Source: Liolophura sinensis (taxonomy: Eukaryota > Mollusca > Polyplacophora > Chitonida > Chitonidae). Taken from it: 64,000 bases of DNA. Of the stretch, positions 49,288-63,400 are shown one piece after another. How positions within the stretch are numbered: the first letter of the stretch is position 1; every line of letters starts with the position of its first letter. Where the stretch lies: contig NW_027017986.1 in assembly GCF_032854445.1 (NCBI RefSeq), positions 98,559 to 162,558 on the forward strand, given 5' to 3'. The position numbers and the translations under genes were made by a program. The notes below the pieces were generated by a model that was given only the letters and a program-made list of their open reading frames with translations, did no database searches and was not told the origin of the DNA.

Positions 49288-51467
49288 ATGAATAATCATT
49301 GATGTCAAGATCACGTGCCCAGCAACGGCTCTTACTCCATGGAAACCAAGGAAATTTGCAATTTTTCAACAGCTGGAGATGCCTGGCCCAATTGCGCATC
49401 TTTTGGCACCTTATTGATGTGGGTCAGTGTTCAATTGTACTTTTTACAGCGCACTGTATCAAGTACCTTGTGTTTTTTTTATATACAAATGGTGTGGTTT
49501 TTCTACATGTAGATAAAGACATTGAGTTTGTCTTCGACTTAGAAGTAAGACATTTGCTGGGTGAGTTAAATGGGCTTGGCCCAAAGATTTGACGTCGTCT
49601 GTGCTACCGAAGGGCACATAATTTATAATGAAAAGTTGAATATAGTAATGACCAGTCGCGATTGTACATAGTTAATGTAGCCGATTTCAATTCGCAAAAA
49701 GACCAGGCAAAAATCCAAAAGTGGAAAAACTGTTCCAATGCTGCTGGTAAGAGGCTAATCCGACGTATTTTTTGACGAGAAATCGAATGGTGCAAACCGC
49801 GTTGCTCTCCGACCAATACTTTTGGCTGTAGCCACAAATGAATAATCATTGATGTCAAGATCACGTGCCCAGCAACGGCTCTTACTCCATGGAAACCAAG
49901 GAAATTTGCAATTTTTCAACAGCTGGAGATGCCTGGCCCAATTGCGCATCTTTTGGCACCTTATTGATGTGGGTCAGTGTTCAATTGTACTTTTTACAGC
50001 GGACTGTATCAAGTACCTTGTGTTTTTTTATATACAAATGGTGTGGTTTTTCTACATGTAGATAAAGACATTGAGTTTATCTTCGACTTAGAAGTAAGAC
50101 AACTCCTGGGTGAGTTAAATGGGCTTGGCCCAAAGATTTGACGTCGTCTGGGCTACCGAAGGGCACATAACTTATAATGAAAAGTTGAATATAGTAATGA
50201 CCAGTCGCGATTGTACATAGTTAATGTAGCCGATTTCAATTCGCAAAAAGACCAGGCAAAAATCCAAAAGTGGAAAAACTGTTCCAATGCTGCTGGTAAG
50301 AGGCTAATCCGACGTATTTTTTGACGAGAAATCGAATGGTGCAAACCGCGTTGCTCTCCGACCAATACTTTTGGCTGTAGCCACAAATGAATAATCATTG
50401 ATGTCAAGATCACGTGCCCAGCAACGGCTCTTACTCCATGGAAACCAAGGAAATTTGCAAATTTTCAACAGCTGGAGATGCCTGGCCCAATTGCGCATCT
50501 TTTGGCACCTTATTGATGTGGGTCAGTGTTCAATTGTACTTTTTACAGCGCACTGTATCAAGTACCTTGTGTTTTTTTTATATACAAATGGTGTGGTTTT
50601 TCTACATGTAGATAAAGACATTGAGTTTGTCTTCGACTTAGAAGTAAGACATTTGCTGGGTGAGTTAAATGGGCTTGGCCCAAAGATTTGACGTCGTCTG
50701 GGCTACCGAAGGGCACATAACTTATAATGAAAAGTTGAATATAGTAATGACCAGTCGCGATTGTACATAGTTAATGTAGCCGATTTCAATTCGCAAAAAG
50801 ACCAGGCAAAAATCCAAAAGTGGAAAAACTGTTCCAATGCTGCTGGTAAGAGGCTAATCCGACGTATTTTTTGACGAGAAATCGAATGGTGCAAACCGCG
50901 TTGCTCTCCGACCAATACTTTTGGCTGTAGCCACAAATGAATAATCATTGATGTCAAGATCACGTGCCCAGCAACGGCTCTTACTCCATGGAAACCAAGG
51001 AAATTTGCAATTTTTCAACAGCTGGAGATGCCTGGCCCAATTGCGCATCTTTTGGCACCTTATTGATGTGGGTCAGTGTTCAATTGTACTTTTTACAGCG
51101 GACTGTATCAAGTACCTTGTGTTTTTTTATATACAAATGGTGTGGTTTTTCTACATGTAGATAAAGACATTGAGTTTATCTTCGACTTAGAAGTAAGACA
51201 ACTCCTGGGTGAGTTAAATGGGCTTGGCCCAAAGATTTGACGTCGTCTGGGCTACCGAAGGGCACATAACTTATAATGAAAAGTTGAATATAGTAATGAC
51301 CAGTCGCGATTGTACATAGTTAATGTAGCCGATTTCAATTCGCAAAAACACCAGGCAAAAATCCAAAAGTAGAAAAACTGTTCCAATGCTGTTGGTAAGA
51401 GGCTAATCCGACGTATTTTTTGACGAGAAATCGAATGGTGCAAACCGCGTTGCTCTCCGACCAATAC

Positions 51468-51485
51468 TTGTGGCTGTAGCCACAA
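51468..51485. other. Perfect 8-bp-arm inverted repeat variant, second instance
   Basis: The same TTGTGGCT-GT-AGCCACAA as at 49270, four units away (about 2198 bp). It is probably related by exchange rather than by independent mutation. Confidence 0.7.
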
Positions 51486-52879
51486 ATGAATAATCATTGA
51501 TGTCAAGATCACGTGCCCAGCAACGGCTCTTACTCCATGGAAACCAAGGAAATTTGCAATTTTTCAACAGCTGGAGATGTCTGGCCCAATTGCGCATCTT
51601 TTGGCACCTTATTGATGTGGGTCAGTGTTCAATTGTACTTTTTACAGCGCACTGTATCAAGTACCTTGTGTTTTTTTTATATACAAATGGTGTGGTTTTT
51701 CTACATGTAGATAAAGACATTGAGTTTGTCTTCGACTTAGAAGTAAGACATTTGCTGGGTGAGTTAAATGGGCTTGGCCCAAAGATTTGACGTCGTCTGG
51801 GCTACCGAAGGGCACATAACTTATAATGAAAAGTTGAATATAGTAATGACCAGTCGCGATTGTACATAGTTAATGTAGCCGATTTCAATTCGCAAAAAGA
51901 CCAGGCAAAAATCCAAAAGTGGAAAAACTGTTCCAATGCTGCTGGTAAGAGGCTAATCCGACGTATTTTTTGACGAGAAATCGAATGGTGCAAACCGCGT
52001 TGCTCTCCGACCAATACTTTTGGCTGTAGCCACAAATCAATAATCATTGATGTCAAGATCACGTGCCCAGCAACGGCTCTTACTCCATGGAAACCAAGGA
52101 AATTTGCAATTTTTCAACAGCTGGAGATGCCTGGCCCAATTGCGCATCTTTTGGCACCTTATTGATGTGGGTCAGTGTTCAATTGTACTTTTTACAGCGG
52201 ACTGTATCAAGTACCTTGTGTTTTTTTATATACAAATGGTGTGGTTTTTCTACATGTAGATAAAGACATTGAGTTTATCTTCGACTTAGAAGTAAGACAA
52301 CTCCTGGGTGAGTTAAATGGGCTTGGCCCAAAGATTTGACGTCGTCTGGGCTACCGAAGGGCACATAACTTATAATGAAAAGTTGAATATAGTAATGACC
52401 AGTCGCGATTGTACATAGTTAATGTAGCCGATTTTAATTCGCAAAAAGACCAGGCAAAAATCCAAAAGTGGAAAAACTGTTCCAATGCTGCTGATAAGAG
52501 GCTAATCCGACGTATTTTTTGACGAGAAATCGAATGGTGCAAACCGTGTTGCTCTCCGACCAATACTTTTGGCTGTAGCCACAAATGAATAATCATTGAT
52601 GTCAAGATCACGTGCCCAGCAACGGCTCTTACTCCATGGAAACCAAGGAAATTTGCAATTTTTCAACAGCTGGAGATGCCTGGCCCAATTGCGCATCTTT
52701 TGGCACCTTATTGATGTGGGTCAGTGTTCAATTGTACTTTTTACAGCGCACTGTATCAAGTACCTTGTGTTTTTTTTTATATACAAATGGTGTGGTTTTT
52801 CTACATGTAGATAAAGACATTGAGTTTGTCTTCGACTTAGAAGTAAGACATTTGCTGGGTGAGTTAAATGGGCTTGGCC

Positions 52880-55740
52880 CAAAGATTTGACGTCGTCTGT
52901 GCTACCGAAGGGCACATAACTTATAATGAAAAGTTGAATATAGTAATGACCAGTCGCGATTGTACATAGTTAATGTAGCCGATTTCAATTCGCAAAAAGA
53001 CCAGGCAAAAATCCAAAAGTGGAAAAACTGTTCCAATGCTGCTGGTAAGAGGCTAATCCGACGTATTTTTTGACGAGAAATCGAATGGTGCAAACGGCGT
53101 TGCTCTCCGACCAATACTTTTGGCTGTAGCCACAAATGAATAATCATTGATGTCAAGATCACGTGCCCAGCAACGGCTCTTACTCCATGGAAACCAAGGA
53201 AATTTGCAATTTTTCAACAGCTGGAGATGCCTGGCCCAATTGCGCATCTTTTGGCACCTTATTGATGTGGGTCAGTGTTCAATTGTACTTTTTACAGCGC
53301 ACTGTATCAAGTACCTTGTGTTTTTTTTATATACAAATGGTGTGGTTTTTCTACATGTAGATAAAGACATTGAGTTTGTCTTCGACTCAGAAGTAAGACA
53401 TTTGCTGGGTGAGTTAAATGGGCTTGGCCCAAAGATTTGACGTCGTCTGGGCTACCGAAGGGCACATAACTTATAATGTAAAGTTGAATATAGTAATGAC
53501 CAGTCGCGATTGTACATAGTTAATGTAGCCGATTTCAATTCGCAAAAAGACCAGGCAAAAATCCAAAAGTGGAAAAACTGTTCCAATGCTGCTGGTAAGA
53601 CGCTAATCCGACGTATTTTTTGACGAGAAATCGAATGGTGCAAACCGCGTTGCTCTCCGACCAATACTTTTGGCTGTAGCCACAAATCAATAATCATTGA
53701 TGTCAAGATCACGTGCCCAGCAACGGCTCTTACTCCATGGAAACCAAGGAAATTTGCAATTTTTCAACAGCTGGAGATGCCTGGCCCAATTGCGCATCTT
53801 TTGGCACCTTATTGATGTGGGTCAGTGTTCAATTGTACTTTTTACAGCGGACTGTATCAAGTACCTTGTGTTTTTTTATATACAAATGGTGTGGTTTTTC
53901 TACATGTAGATAAAGACATTGAGTTTATCTTCGACTTAGAAGTAAGACAACTCCTGGGTGAGTTAAATGGGCTTGGCCCAAAGATTTGACGTCGTCTGGG
54001 CTACCGATGGGCACATAACTTATAATGAAAAGTTGAATATAGTAATGACCAGTCGCGATTGTACATAGTTAATGTAGCCGATTTCAATTCGCAAAAAGAC
54101 CAGGCAAAAATCCAAAAGTGGAAAAACTGTTCCAATGCTGCTGATAAGAGGCTAATCCGACGTATTTTTTGACGAGAAATCGAATGGTGCAAACCGTGTT
54201 GCTCTCCGACCAATACTTTTGGCTGTAGCCACAAATGAATAATCATTGATGTCAAGATCACGTGCCCAGCAACGGCTCTTACTCCATGGAAACCAAGGAA
54301 ATTTGCAATTTTTCAACAGCTGGAGATGCCTGGCCCAATTGCGCATCTTTTGGCACCTTATTGATGTGGGTCAGTGTTCAATTGTACTTTTTACAGCGCA
54401 CTGTATCAAGTACCTTGTGTTTTTTTTATATACAAATGGTGTGGTTTTTCTACATGTAGATAAAGACATTGAGTTTGTCTTCGACTTAGAAGTAAGACAT
54501 TTGCTGGGTGAGTTAAATGGGCTTGGCCCAAAGATTTGACGTCGTCTGGGCTACCGAAGGGCACATAATTTATAATGAAAAGTTGAATATAGTAATGACC
54601 AGTCGCGATTGTACATAGTTAATGTAGCCGATTTCAATTCGCAAAAAGACCAGGCAAAAATCCAAAAGTGGAAAAACTGTTCCAATGCTGCTGGTAAGAG
54701 GCTAATCCGACGTATGTTTTGACGAGAAATCGAATGGTGCAAACCGCGTTGCTCTCCGACCAATACTTTTGGCTGTAGCCACAAATGAATAATCATTGAT
54801 GTCAAGATCACGTGCCCAGCAACGGCTCTTACTCCATGGAAACCAAGGAAATTTGCAATTTTTCAACAGCTGGAGATGTCTGGCCCAATTGCGCATCTTT
54901 TGGCACCTTATTGATGTTGGTCAGTGTTCAATTGTACTTTTTACAGCGCACTGTATCAAGTACCTTGTGTTTTTTTTATATACAAATGGTGTGGTTTTTC
55001 TACATGTAGATAAAGACATTGAGTTTGTCTTCGACTTAGAAGTAAGACATTTGCTGGGTGAGTTAAATGGGCTTGGCCCAAAGATTTGACGTCGTCTGTG
55101 CTACCGAAGGGCACATAACTTATAATGAAAAGTTGAATATAGTAATGACCAGTCGCGATTGTACATAGTTAATGTAGCCGATTTCAATTCGCAAAAGGAC
55201 CAGGCAAAAATCCAAAAGTGGAAAAACTGTTCCAATGCTGCTGGTAAGAGGCTAATCCGACGTATTTTTTGACGAGAAATCGAATGGTGCAAACCGCGTT
55301 GCTCTCCGACCAATACTTTTGGCTGTAGCCACAAATGAATAATCATTGATGTCAAGATCACGTGCCCAGCAACGGCTCTTACTCCATGGAAACCAAGGAA
55401 ATTTGCAATTTTTCAACAGCTGGAGATGCCTGGCCCAATTGCGCATCTTTTGGCACCTTATTGATGTGGGTCAGTGTTCAATTGTACTTTTTACAGCGCA
55501 CTGTATCAAGTACCTTGTGTTTTTTTATATACAAATGGTGTGGTTTTTCTACATGTAGATAAAGACATTGAGTTTGTCTTTGACTTAGAAGTAAGACATT
55601 TGCTGGGTGAGTTAAATGGGCTTGGCCCAAAGATTTGGCGTCGTCTGGGCTACCGAAGGGCACATAACTTATAATGAAAAGTTGAATATAGTAATGACCA
55701 GTCGCGATTGTACATAGTTAATGTAGCCGATTTCAATTCG
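52880..55740 (+). repeat. Higher-order repeat, 8-unit period, copy 1
   Basis: Matches 57,280-60,140 with an offset of 4400. Paired markers are AAACGGCGTT (53,093/57,493), the type-B unit (53,697/58,097), CCGTGTTGC (54,197/58,597), GTATGTTTTG (54,712/59,112), GATGTCTGG (54,875/59,275), TGTGCTACC (55,097/59,497), CAAAAGGACC (55,193/59,593) and TTTGACTTAG (55,579/59,979). This copy has some private substitutions (ACTCAGAAG 53,386; GTAAAG 53,479; GATGTTGG 54,912; GGCGTCG 55,637). Confidence 0.88.
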
Positions 55741-57279
55741 CAAAAGGACCAGGCAAAAATCCAAAAGTGGAAAAACTGTTCCAATGCTGCTGGTAAGAGG
55801 CTAATCCGACGTATTTTTTGACGAGAAATCGAATAGTGCAAACCGTGTTGCTCTCCGACCAATACTTTTGGCTGTAGCCACAAATGAATAATCATTGATG
55901 TCAAGATCACGTGCCCAGCAACGGCTCTTACTCCATGGAAACCAAGGAAATTTGCAATTTTTCAACAGCTGGAGATGCCTGGCCCAATTGCGCATCTTTT
56001 GGCACCTTATTGATGTGGGTCAGTGTTCAATTGTACTTTTTACAGCGCACTGTATCAAGTACCTTGTGTTTTTTTTTATATACAAATGGTGTGGTTTTTC
56101 TACATGTAGATAAAGACATTGAGTTTGTCTTCGACTTAGAAGTAAGACATTTGCTGGGTGAGTTAAATGGGCTTGGCCCAAAGATTTGACGTCGTCTGGG
56201 CTACCGAAGGGCACATAATTTATAATGAAAAGTTGAATATAGTAATGACCAGTCGCGATTGTACATAGTTAATGTAGCCGATTTCAATTCGCAAAAACAC
56301 CAGGCAAAAATCCAAAAGTGGAAAAACTGTTCCAATGCTGCTGGTAAGAGGCTAATCCGACGTATGTTTTGACGAGAAATCGAATGGTGCAAACCGCGTT
56401 GCTCTCCGACCAATACTTTTGGCTGTAGCCACAAATGAATAATCATTGATGTCAAGATAACGTGCCCAGCAACGGCTCTTACTCCATGGAAACCAAGGAA
56501 ATTTGCAATTTAACAACAGCTGGAGATGCCTGGCCCAATTGCGCATCTTTTGGCACCTTATTGATGTATGTCAGTGTTCAATTGTACTTTTTACAGCGCA
56601 CTGTATCAAGTACCTTGTGTTTTTTTTATATACAAATGGTGTGGTTTTTCTACATGTAGATAAAGACATTGAGTTTGTCTTCGACTTAGAAGTAAGACAT
56701 TTGCTGGGTGAGTTAAATGGGCTTGGCCCAAAGATTTGACGTCGTCTGGGCTACCGAAGGGCACATAATTTATAATGAAAAGTTGAATATAGTAATGACC
56801 AGTCGCGATTGTACATAGTTAATGTAGCCGATTTCAATTCGCAAAAAGACCAGGCAAAAATCCAAAAGTGGAAAAACTGTTCCAATGCTGCTGGTAAGAG
56901 GCTAATCCGACGTATTTTTTGACGAGAAATCGAATGGTGCAAACCGCGTTGCTCTCCGACCAATACTTTTGGCTGTAGTTACAAATGAATAATCATTGAT
57001 GTCAAGATCACGTGCCCAGCAACGGCTCTTACTCCATGGAAACCAAGGAAATTTGCAATTTTTCAACAGCTGGAGATGCCTGGCCCAATTGCGCATCTTT
57101 TGGCACCTTATTGATGAGGGTCAGTGTTCAATTGTACTTTTTACAGCGGACTGTATCAAGTACCTTGTGTTTTTTTATATACAAATGGTGTGGTTTTTTC
57201 TACATGTAGATAAAGACATTGAGTTTATCTTCGACTTAGAAGTAAGACAACTCCTGGGTGAGTTAAATGGGCTTGGCCC

Positions 57280-60140
57280 AAAGATTTGACGTCGTCTGTG
57301 CTACCGAAGGGCACATAACTTATAATGAAAAGTTGAATATAGTAATGACCAGTCGCGATTGTACATAGTTAATGTAGCCGATTTCAATTCGCAAAAAGAC
57401 CAGGCAAAAATCCAAAAGTGGAAAAAACTGTTCCAATGCTGCTGGTAAGAGGCTAATCCGACGTATTTTTTGACGAGAAATCGAATGGTGCAAACGGCGT
57501 TGCTCTCCGACCAATACTTTTGGCTGTAGCCACAAATGAATAATCATTGATGTCAAGATCACGTGCCCAGCAACGGCTCTTACTCCATGGAAACCAAGGA
57601 AATTTGCAATTTTTCAACAGCTGGAGATGCCTGGCCCAATTGCGCATCTTTTGGCACCTTATTGATGTGGGTCAGTGTCCAATTGTACTTTTTACAGCGC
57701 ACTGTATCAAGTACCTTGTGTTTTTTTTATATACAAATGGTGTGGTTTTTCTACATGTAGATAAAGACATTGAGTTTGTCTTCGACTTAGAAGTAAGACA
57801 TTTGCTGGGTGAGTTAAATGGGCTTGGCCCAAAGATTTGACGTCGTCTGGGCTACCGAAGGGCACATAACTTATAATGAAAAGTTGAATATAGTAATGAC
57901 CAGTCGCGATTGTACATAGTTAATGTAGCCGATTTCAATTCGCAAAAAGACCAGGCAAAAATCCAAAAGTGGAAAAACTGTTCCAATGCTGCTGGTAAGA
58001 GGCTAATCCGACGTATTTTTTGACGAGAAATCGAATGGTGCAAACCGCGTTGCTCTCCGACCAATACTTTTGGCTGTAGCCACAAATGAATAATCATTGA
58101 TGTCAAGATCACGTGCCCAGCAACGGCTCTTACTCCATGGAAACCAAGGAAATTTGCAATTTTTCAACAGCTGGAGATGCCTGGCCCAATTGCGCATCTT
58201 TTGGCACCTTATTGATGTGGGTCAGTGTTCAATTGTACTTTTTACAGCGGACTGTATCAAGTACCTTGTGTTTTTTTATATACAAATGGTGTGGTTTTTC
58301 TACATGTAGATAAAGACATTGAGTTTATCTTCGACTTAGAAGTAAGACAACTCCTGGGTGAGTTAAATGGGCTTGGCCCAAAGATTTGACGTCGTCTGGG
58401 CTACCGAAGGGCACATAACTTATAATGAAAAGTTGAATATAGTAATGACCAGCCGCGATTGTACATAGTTAATGTAGCCGATTTCAATTCGCAAAAAGAC
58501 CAGGCAAAAATCCAAAAGTGGAAAAACTGTTCCAATGCTGCTGGTAAGAGGCTAATCCGACGTATTTTTTGACGAGAAATCGAATGGTGCAAACCGTGTT
58601 GCTCTCCGACCAATACTTTTGGCTGTAGCCACAAATGAATAATCATTGATGTCAAGATCACGTGCCCAGCAACGGCTCTTACTCCATGGAAACCAAGGAA
58701 ATTTGCAATTTTTCAACAGCTGGAGATGCCTGGCCCAATTGCGCATCTTTTGGCACCTTATTGATGTGGGTCAGTGTTCAATTGTACTTTTTACAGCGCA
58801 CTGTATCAAGTACCTTGTGTTTTTTTTATATACAAATGGTGTGGTTTTTCTACATGTAGATAAAGACATTGAGTTTGTCTTCGACTTAGAAGTAAGACAT
58901 TTGCTGGGTGAGTTAAATGGGCTTGGCCCAAAGATTTGACGTCGTCTGGGCTACCGAAGGGCACATAATTTATAATGAAAAGTTGAATATAGTAATGACC
59001 AGTCGCGATTGTACATAGTTAATGTAGCCGATTTCAATTCGCAAAAAGACCAGGCAAAAATCCAAAAGTGGAAAAACTGTTCCAATGCTGCTGGTAAGAG
59101 GCTAATCCGACGTATGTTTTGACGAGAAATCGAATGGTGCAAACCGCGTTGCTCTCCGACCAATACTTTTGGCTGTAGCCACAAATGAATAATCATTGAT
59201 GTCAAGATCACGTGCCCAGCAACGGCTCTTACTCCATGGAAACCAAGGAAATTTGCAATTTTTCAACAGCTGGAGATGTCTGGCCCAATTGCGCATCTTT
59301 TGGCACCTTATTGATGTGGGTCAGTGTTCAATTGTACTTTTTACAGCGCACTGTATCAAGTACCTTGTGTTTTTTTTATATACAAATGGTGTGGTTTTTC
59401 TACATGTAGATAAAGACATTGAGTTTGTCTTCGACTTAGAAGTAAGACATTTGCTGGGTGAGTTAAATGGGCTTGGCCCAAAGATTTGACGTCGTCTGTG
59501 CTACCGAAGGGCACATAACTTATAATGAAAAGTTGAATATAGTAATGACCAGTCGCGATTGTACATAGTTAATGTAGCCGATTTCAATTCGCAAAAGGAC
59601 CAGGCAAAAATCCAAAAGTGGAAAAACTGTTCCAATGCTGCTGGTAAGAGGCTAATCCGACGTATTTTTTGACGAGAAATCGAATGGTGCAAACCGCGTT
59701 GCTCTCCGACCAATACTTTTGGCTGTAGCCACAAATGAATAATCATTGATGTCAAGATCACGTGCCCAGCAACGGCTCTTACTCCATGGAAACCAAGGAA
59801 ATTTGCAATTTTTCAACAGCTGGAGATGCCTGGCCCAATTGCGCATCTTTTGGCACCTTATTGATGTGGGTCAGTGTTCAATTGTACTTTTTACAGCGCA
59901 CTGTATCAAGTACCTTGTGTTTTTTTATATACAAATGGTGTGGTTTTTCTACATGTAGATAAAGACATTGAGTTTGTCTTTGACTTAGAAGTAAGACATT
60001 TGCTGGGTGAGTTAAATGGGCTTGGCCCAAAGATTTGACGTCGTCTGGGCTACCGAAGGGCACATAACTTATAATGAAAAGTTGAATATAGTAATGACCA
60101 GTCGCGATTGTACATAGTTAATGTAGCCGATTTCAATTCG
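57280..60140 (+). repeat. Higher-order repeat, 8-unit period, copy 2
   Basis: Partner of 52,880-55,740. The correspondence ends where the CAAAAGGACC of 55,743 is replaced by CAAAAAGACC at about 60,142. Confidence 0.88.
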
Positions 60141-60429
60141 CAAAAAGACCAGGCAAAAATCCAAAAGTGGAAAAACTGTTCCAATGCTGCTGGTAAGAGG
60201 CTAATCCGACGTATTTTTTGACGAGAAATCGAATGGTGCAAACCGCGTTGCTCTCCGACCAATACTTTTGGCTGTAGCCACAAATGAATAATCATTGATG
60301 TCAAGATCACGTGCCCAGCAACGGCTCTTACTCCATGGAAACCAAGGAAATTTGCAATTTTTCAACAGCTGGAGATGCCTGGCCCAATTACGCATCTTTT
60401 GGCACCTTATTGATGTGGGTCAGTGTTCA

Positions 60430-63400
60430 ATTGTACTTTTACAGCGGACTGTTTCAAGTACCTTGTGTTTTTTTATATACAAATGGTGTGGTTTTTCTAC
60501 ATGTAGATAAAGACATTGAGTTTATCTTCGACTTAGAAGTAAGACAACTCCTGGGTGAGTTAAATGGGCTTGGCCCAAAGATTTGACGTCGTCCTGGGCT
60601 ACCGAAGGGCACATAACTTATAATGAAAAGTTGAATATAGTAATGACCAGTCGCGATTGTACATAGTTAATGTAGCCGATTTCAATTCGCAAAAAGACCA
60701 GGCAAAAATCCAAAAGTGGAAAAACTGTTCCAATGCTGCTGATAAGAGGCTAATCCGACGTATTTTTTGACGAGAAATCGAATGGTGCAAACCGCGTTGC
60801 TCTCCGACCAATACTTTTGGCTGTAGCCACAAATGAATAATCATTGATGTCAAGATCACGTGCCCAGCAACGGCTCTTACTCCATGGAAACCAAGGAAAT
60901 TTGCAATTTTTCAACAGCTGGAGATGTCTGGCCCAATTGCGCATCTTTTGGCACCTTATTGATGTGGGTCAGTGTTCAATTGTACTTTTTACAGCGGACT
61001 GTATCAAGTACCTTGTGTTTTTTTTATATACAAATGGTGTGGTTTTTCTACATGTAGATAAAGACATTGAGTTTGTCTTCGACTTAGAAGTAAGACATTT
61101 GCTGGGTGAATTAAATGGGCTAGGCCCAAAGATTTGACGTCGTCTGGGCTTACCGAAGGGCACATAACTTATAATGAAAAGTTGAATATAGTAATGACCA
61201 GTCGCGATTGTACATAGTTAATGTAGCCGATTTCAATTCGCAAAAAGACCAGGCAAAAAATTCAAAAGTAGAAAACTGTTCCAATGCTGCTGATAAGAGG
61301 CTAATCCGACGTATTTTTTGACGAGAAATCGAATGGTGCAAACCGCGTTGCTCTCGACCAATACTTTTGGCTGTAGCCACAAATGAATAATCATTGATGT
61401 CAAGATCACGTGCCCAGCAACGGCTCTTACTCCATGGAAACCAAGGAAATTTGCAATTTTTCAACAGCTGGAGATGCCTGGCCCAATTGCGCATCTTTTG
61501 GCACCTTATTGATGTGGGTCAGTGTTCAATTGTACTTTTTACAGCGCACTGTACAAGTACCTTGTGTTTTTTTTTATATACAAATGGTGTGGTTTTTCTA
61601 CATGTAGATAAAGACATTGAGTTTGTCTTCGACTTAGAAGTAAGACATTTTGCTGGGTGAGTTAAATGGGCTTGGCCCAAAGATTTGACGTCGTCTGGGG
61701 CTACCGAAGGGCACATAATTTATAATGAAAAGTTGAATATAGTAATGACCAGTCGCGATTGTACATAGTTAATGTAGCCGATTTCAATTCGCAAAAAGAC
61801 CAGGCAAAAATCCAAAAGTGGAAAAACTGTTCCAATGCTGCTGGTAAGAGGCTAATCCGACGTATTTTTTGACGAGAAATCGAATGGTGCAAACCGCGTT
61901 GCTCTCCGACCAATACTTTTTGGCTGTAGCCACAATGAATAATCATTGATGTCAAGATCACATGCCCAGCAACGGCTCTTACTCCATGGCAACCAAGGAA
62001 ATTTGCAATTTTTCAACAGCTGGAGATGCCTGGCCAATTGCGCATCTTTTGGCACCTTATGATGTGGAGTCAGTGTTCAATTGTACTTTTTTACAGCGGA
62101 CTGTATCAAGTACCTTGTGTTTTTTATATTACAAATGGTGTGGTTTTTCTACATGTAGATAAAGACATTGAGTTTATCTTCGACTTAGAAGTAAGACAAC
62201 TCCTGGGTGAGTTAAATGGGCTTGGCCCAAAGATTTGACGTCGTCTGGGCTACCGAAGGGCACATAACTTATAATGAAAAGTTGAATATAGTAATGACCA
62301 GTCGCGATTGTACATAGTTAATGTAGCCGATTTCAATTCGCAAAAAGACCAGGCAAAAATCCAAAAGTAGAAAAACTGTTCCAATGCTGCTGGTAAGAGG
62401 CTAATCCGACGTATTTTTTGACGAGAAATCAAATGGTGCAAACCGCGTTGCTCTCCGACCAATACTTTTGGCTGTAGCCACAAATGAATAATCATTGATG
62501 TCAAGATCACGTGCCCAGCACGGCTCTTACTCCATGGAAACCAAGGAAATTGCAATTTTTCAACAGCTGGAGATGCCTGGCCCAATTGCGCATCTTTTGG
62601 CACCTTATTGATGTGGGTCAGTGTTCAATTGTACTTTTTACAGCGGACTGTATCAAGTACCTTGTGTTTTTTTTATATACAAATGGTGTGGTTTTTCTAC
62701 ATGTAGATAAAGACATTGAGTTTGTCTTCGACTTAGAAGTAAGACATTTGCTGGGTGGAGTTAAATGGGCTTGGCCCAAAGATTTGACGTCGTCTGTGCT
62801 ACCGAAGGGCACATAACTTATAATGAAAAGTTGAATATTGTAATGACCAGTCGCGATTGTACATAGTTAATGTAGCCGATTTCAATTCGCAAAAAGACCA
62901 GGCAAAAATCCAAAAGTGGAAAAACTGTTCCAATGCTGCTGGTAAGAGGCTAATCCGACGTATTTTTTGACGAGAATCGAATGGTGCAAATCGCGTTGCT
63001 CTCCGACCAATACTTTTGGCTGTAGCCACAAATGAATAATCATTGATGTCAAGATCACGTGCCCAGCAAACGGCTCTTACTCCATGGAAACCAAGGAAAT
63101 TTGCAATTTTTCAACAGCTGGAGATGCCTGGCCCAATTTCGCATCTTTTGGCACCTTTATTGATGTTGGGTCAGTGTTCAATTGTACTTTTTACAGCGGA
63201 CTGTATCAAGTACCTTGTGTTTTTTTATATACAAATGGTGTGGTTTTTCTACATGTAGATAAAGACATTGAGTTTATCTTCGACTTAGAAGTAAGACAAC
63301 TCCTGGGTGAGTTAAATGGGCTTGGCCCAAAGATTTGACGTCGTCTGGGCTACCGAAGGGCACATAACTTATAATGAAAAGTTGAATATAGTAATGACCA

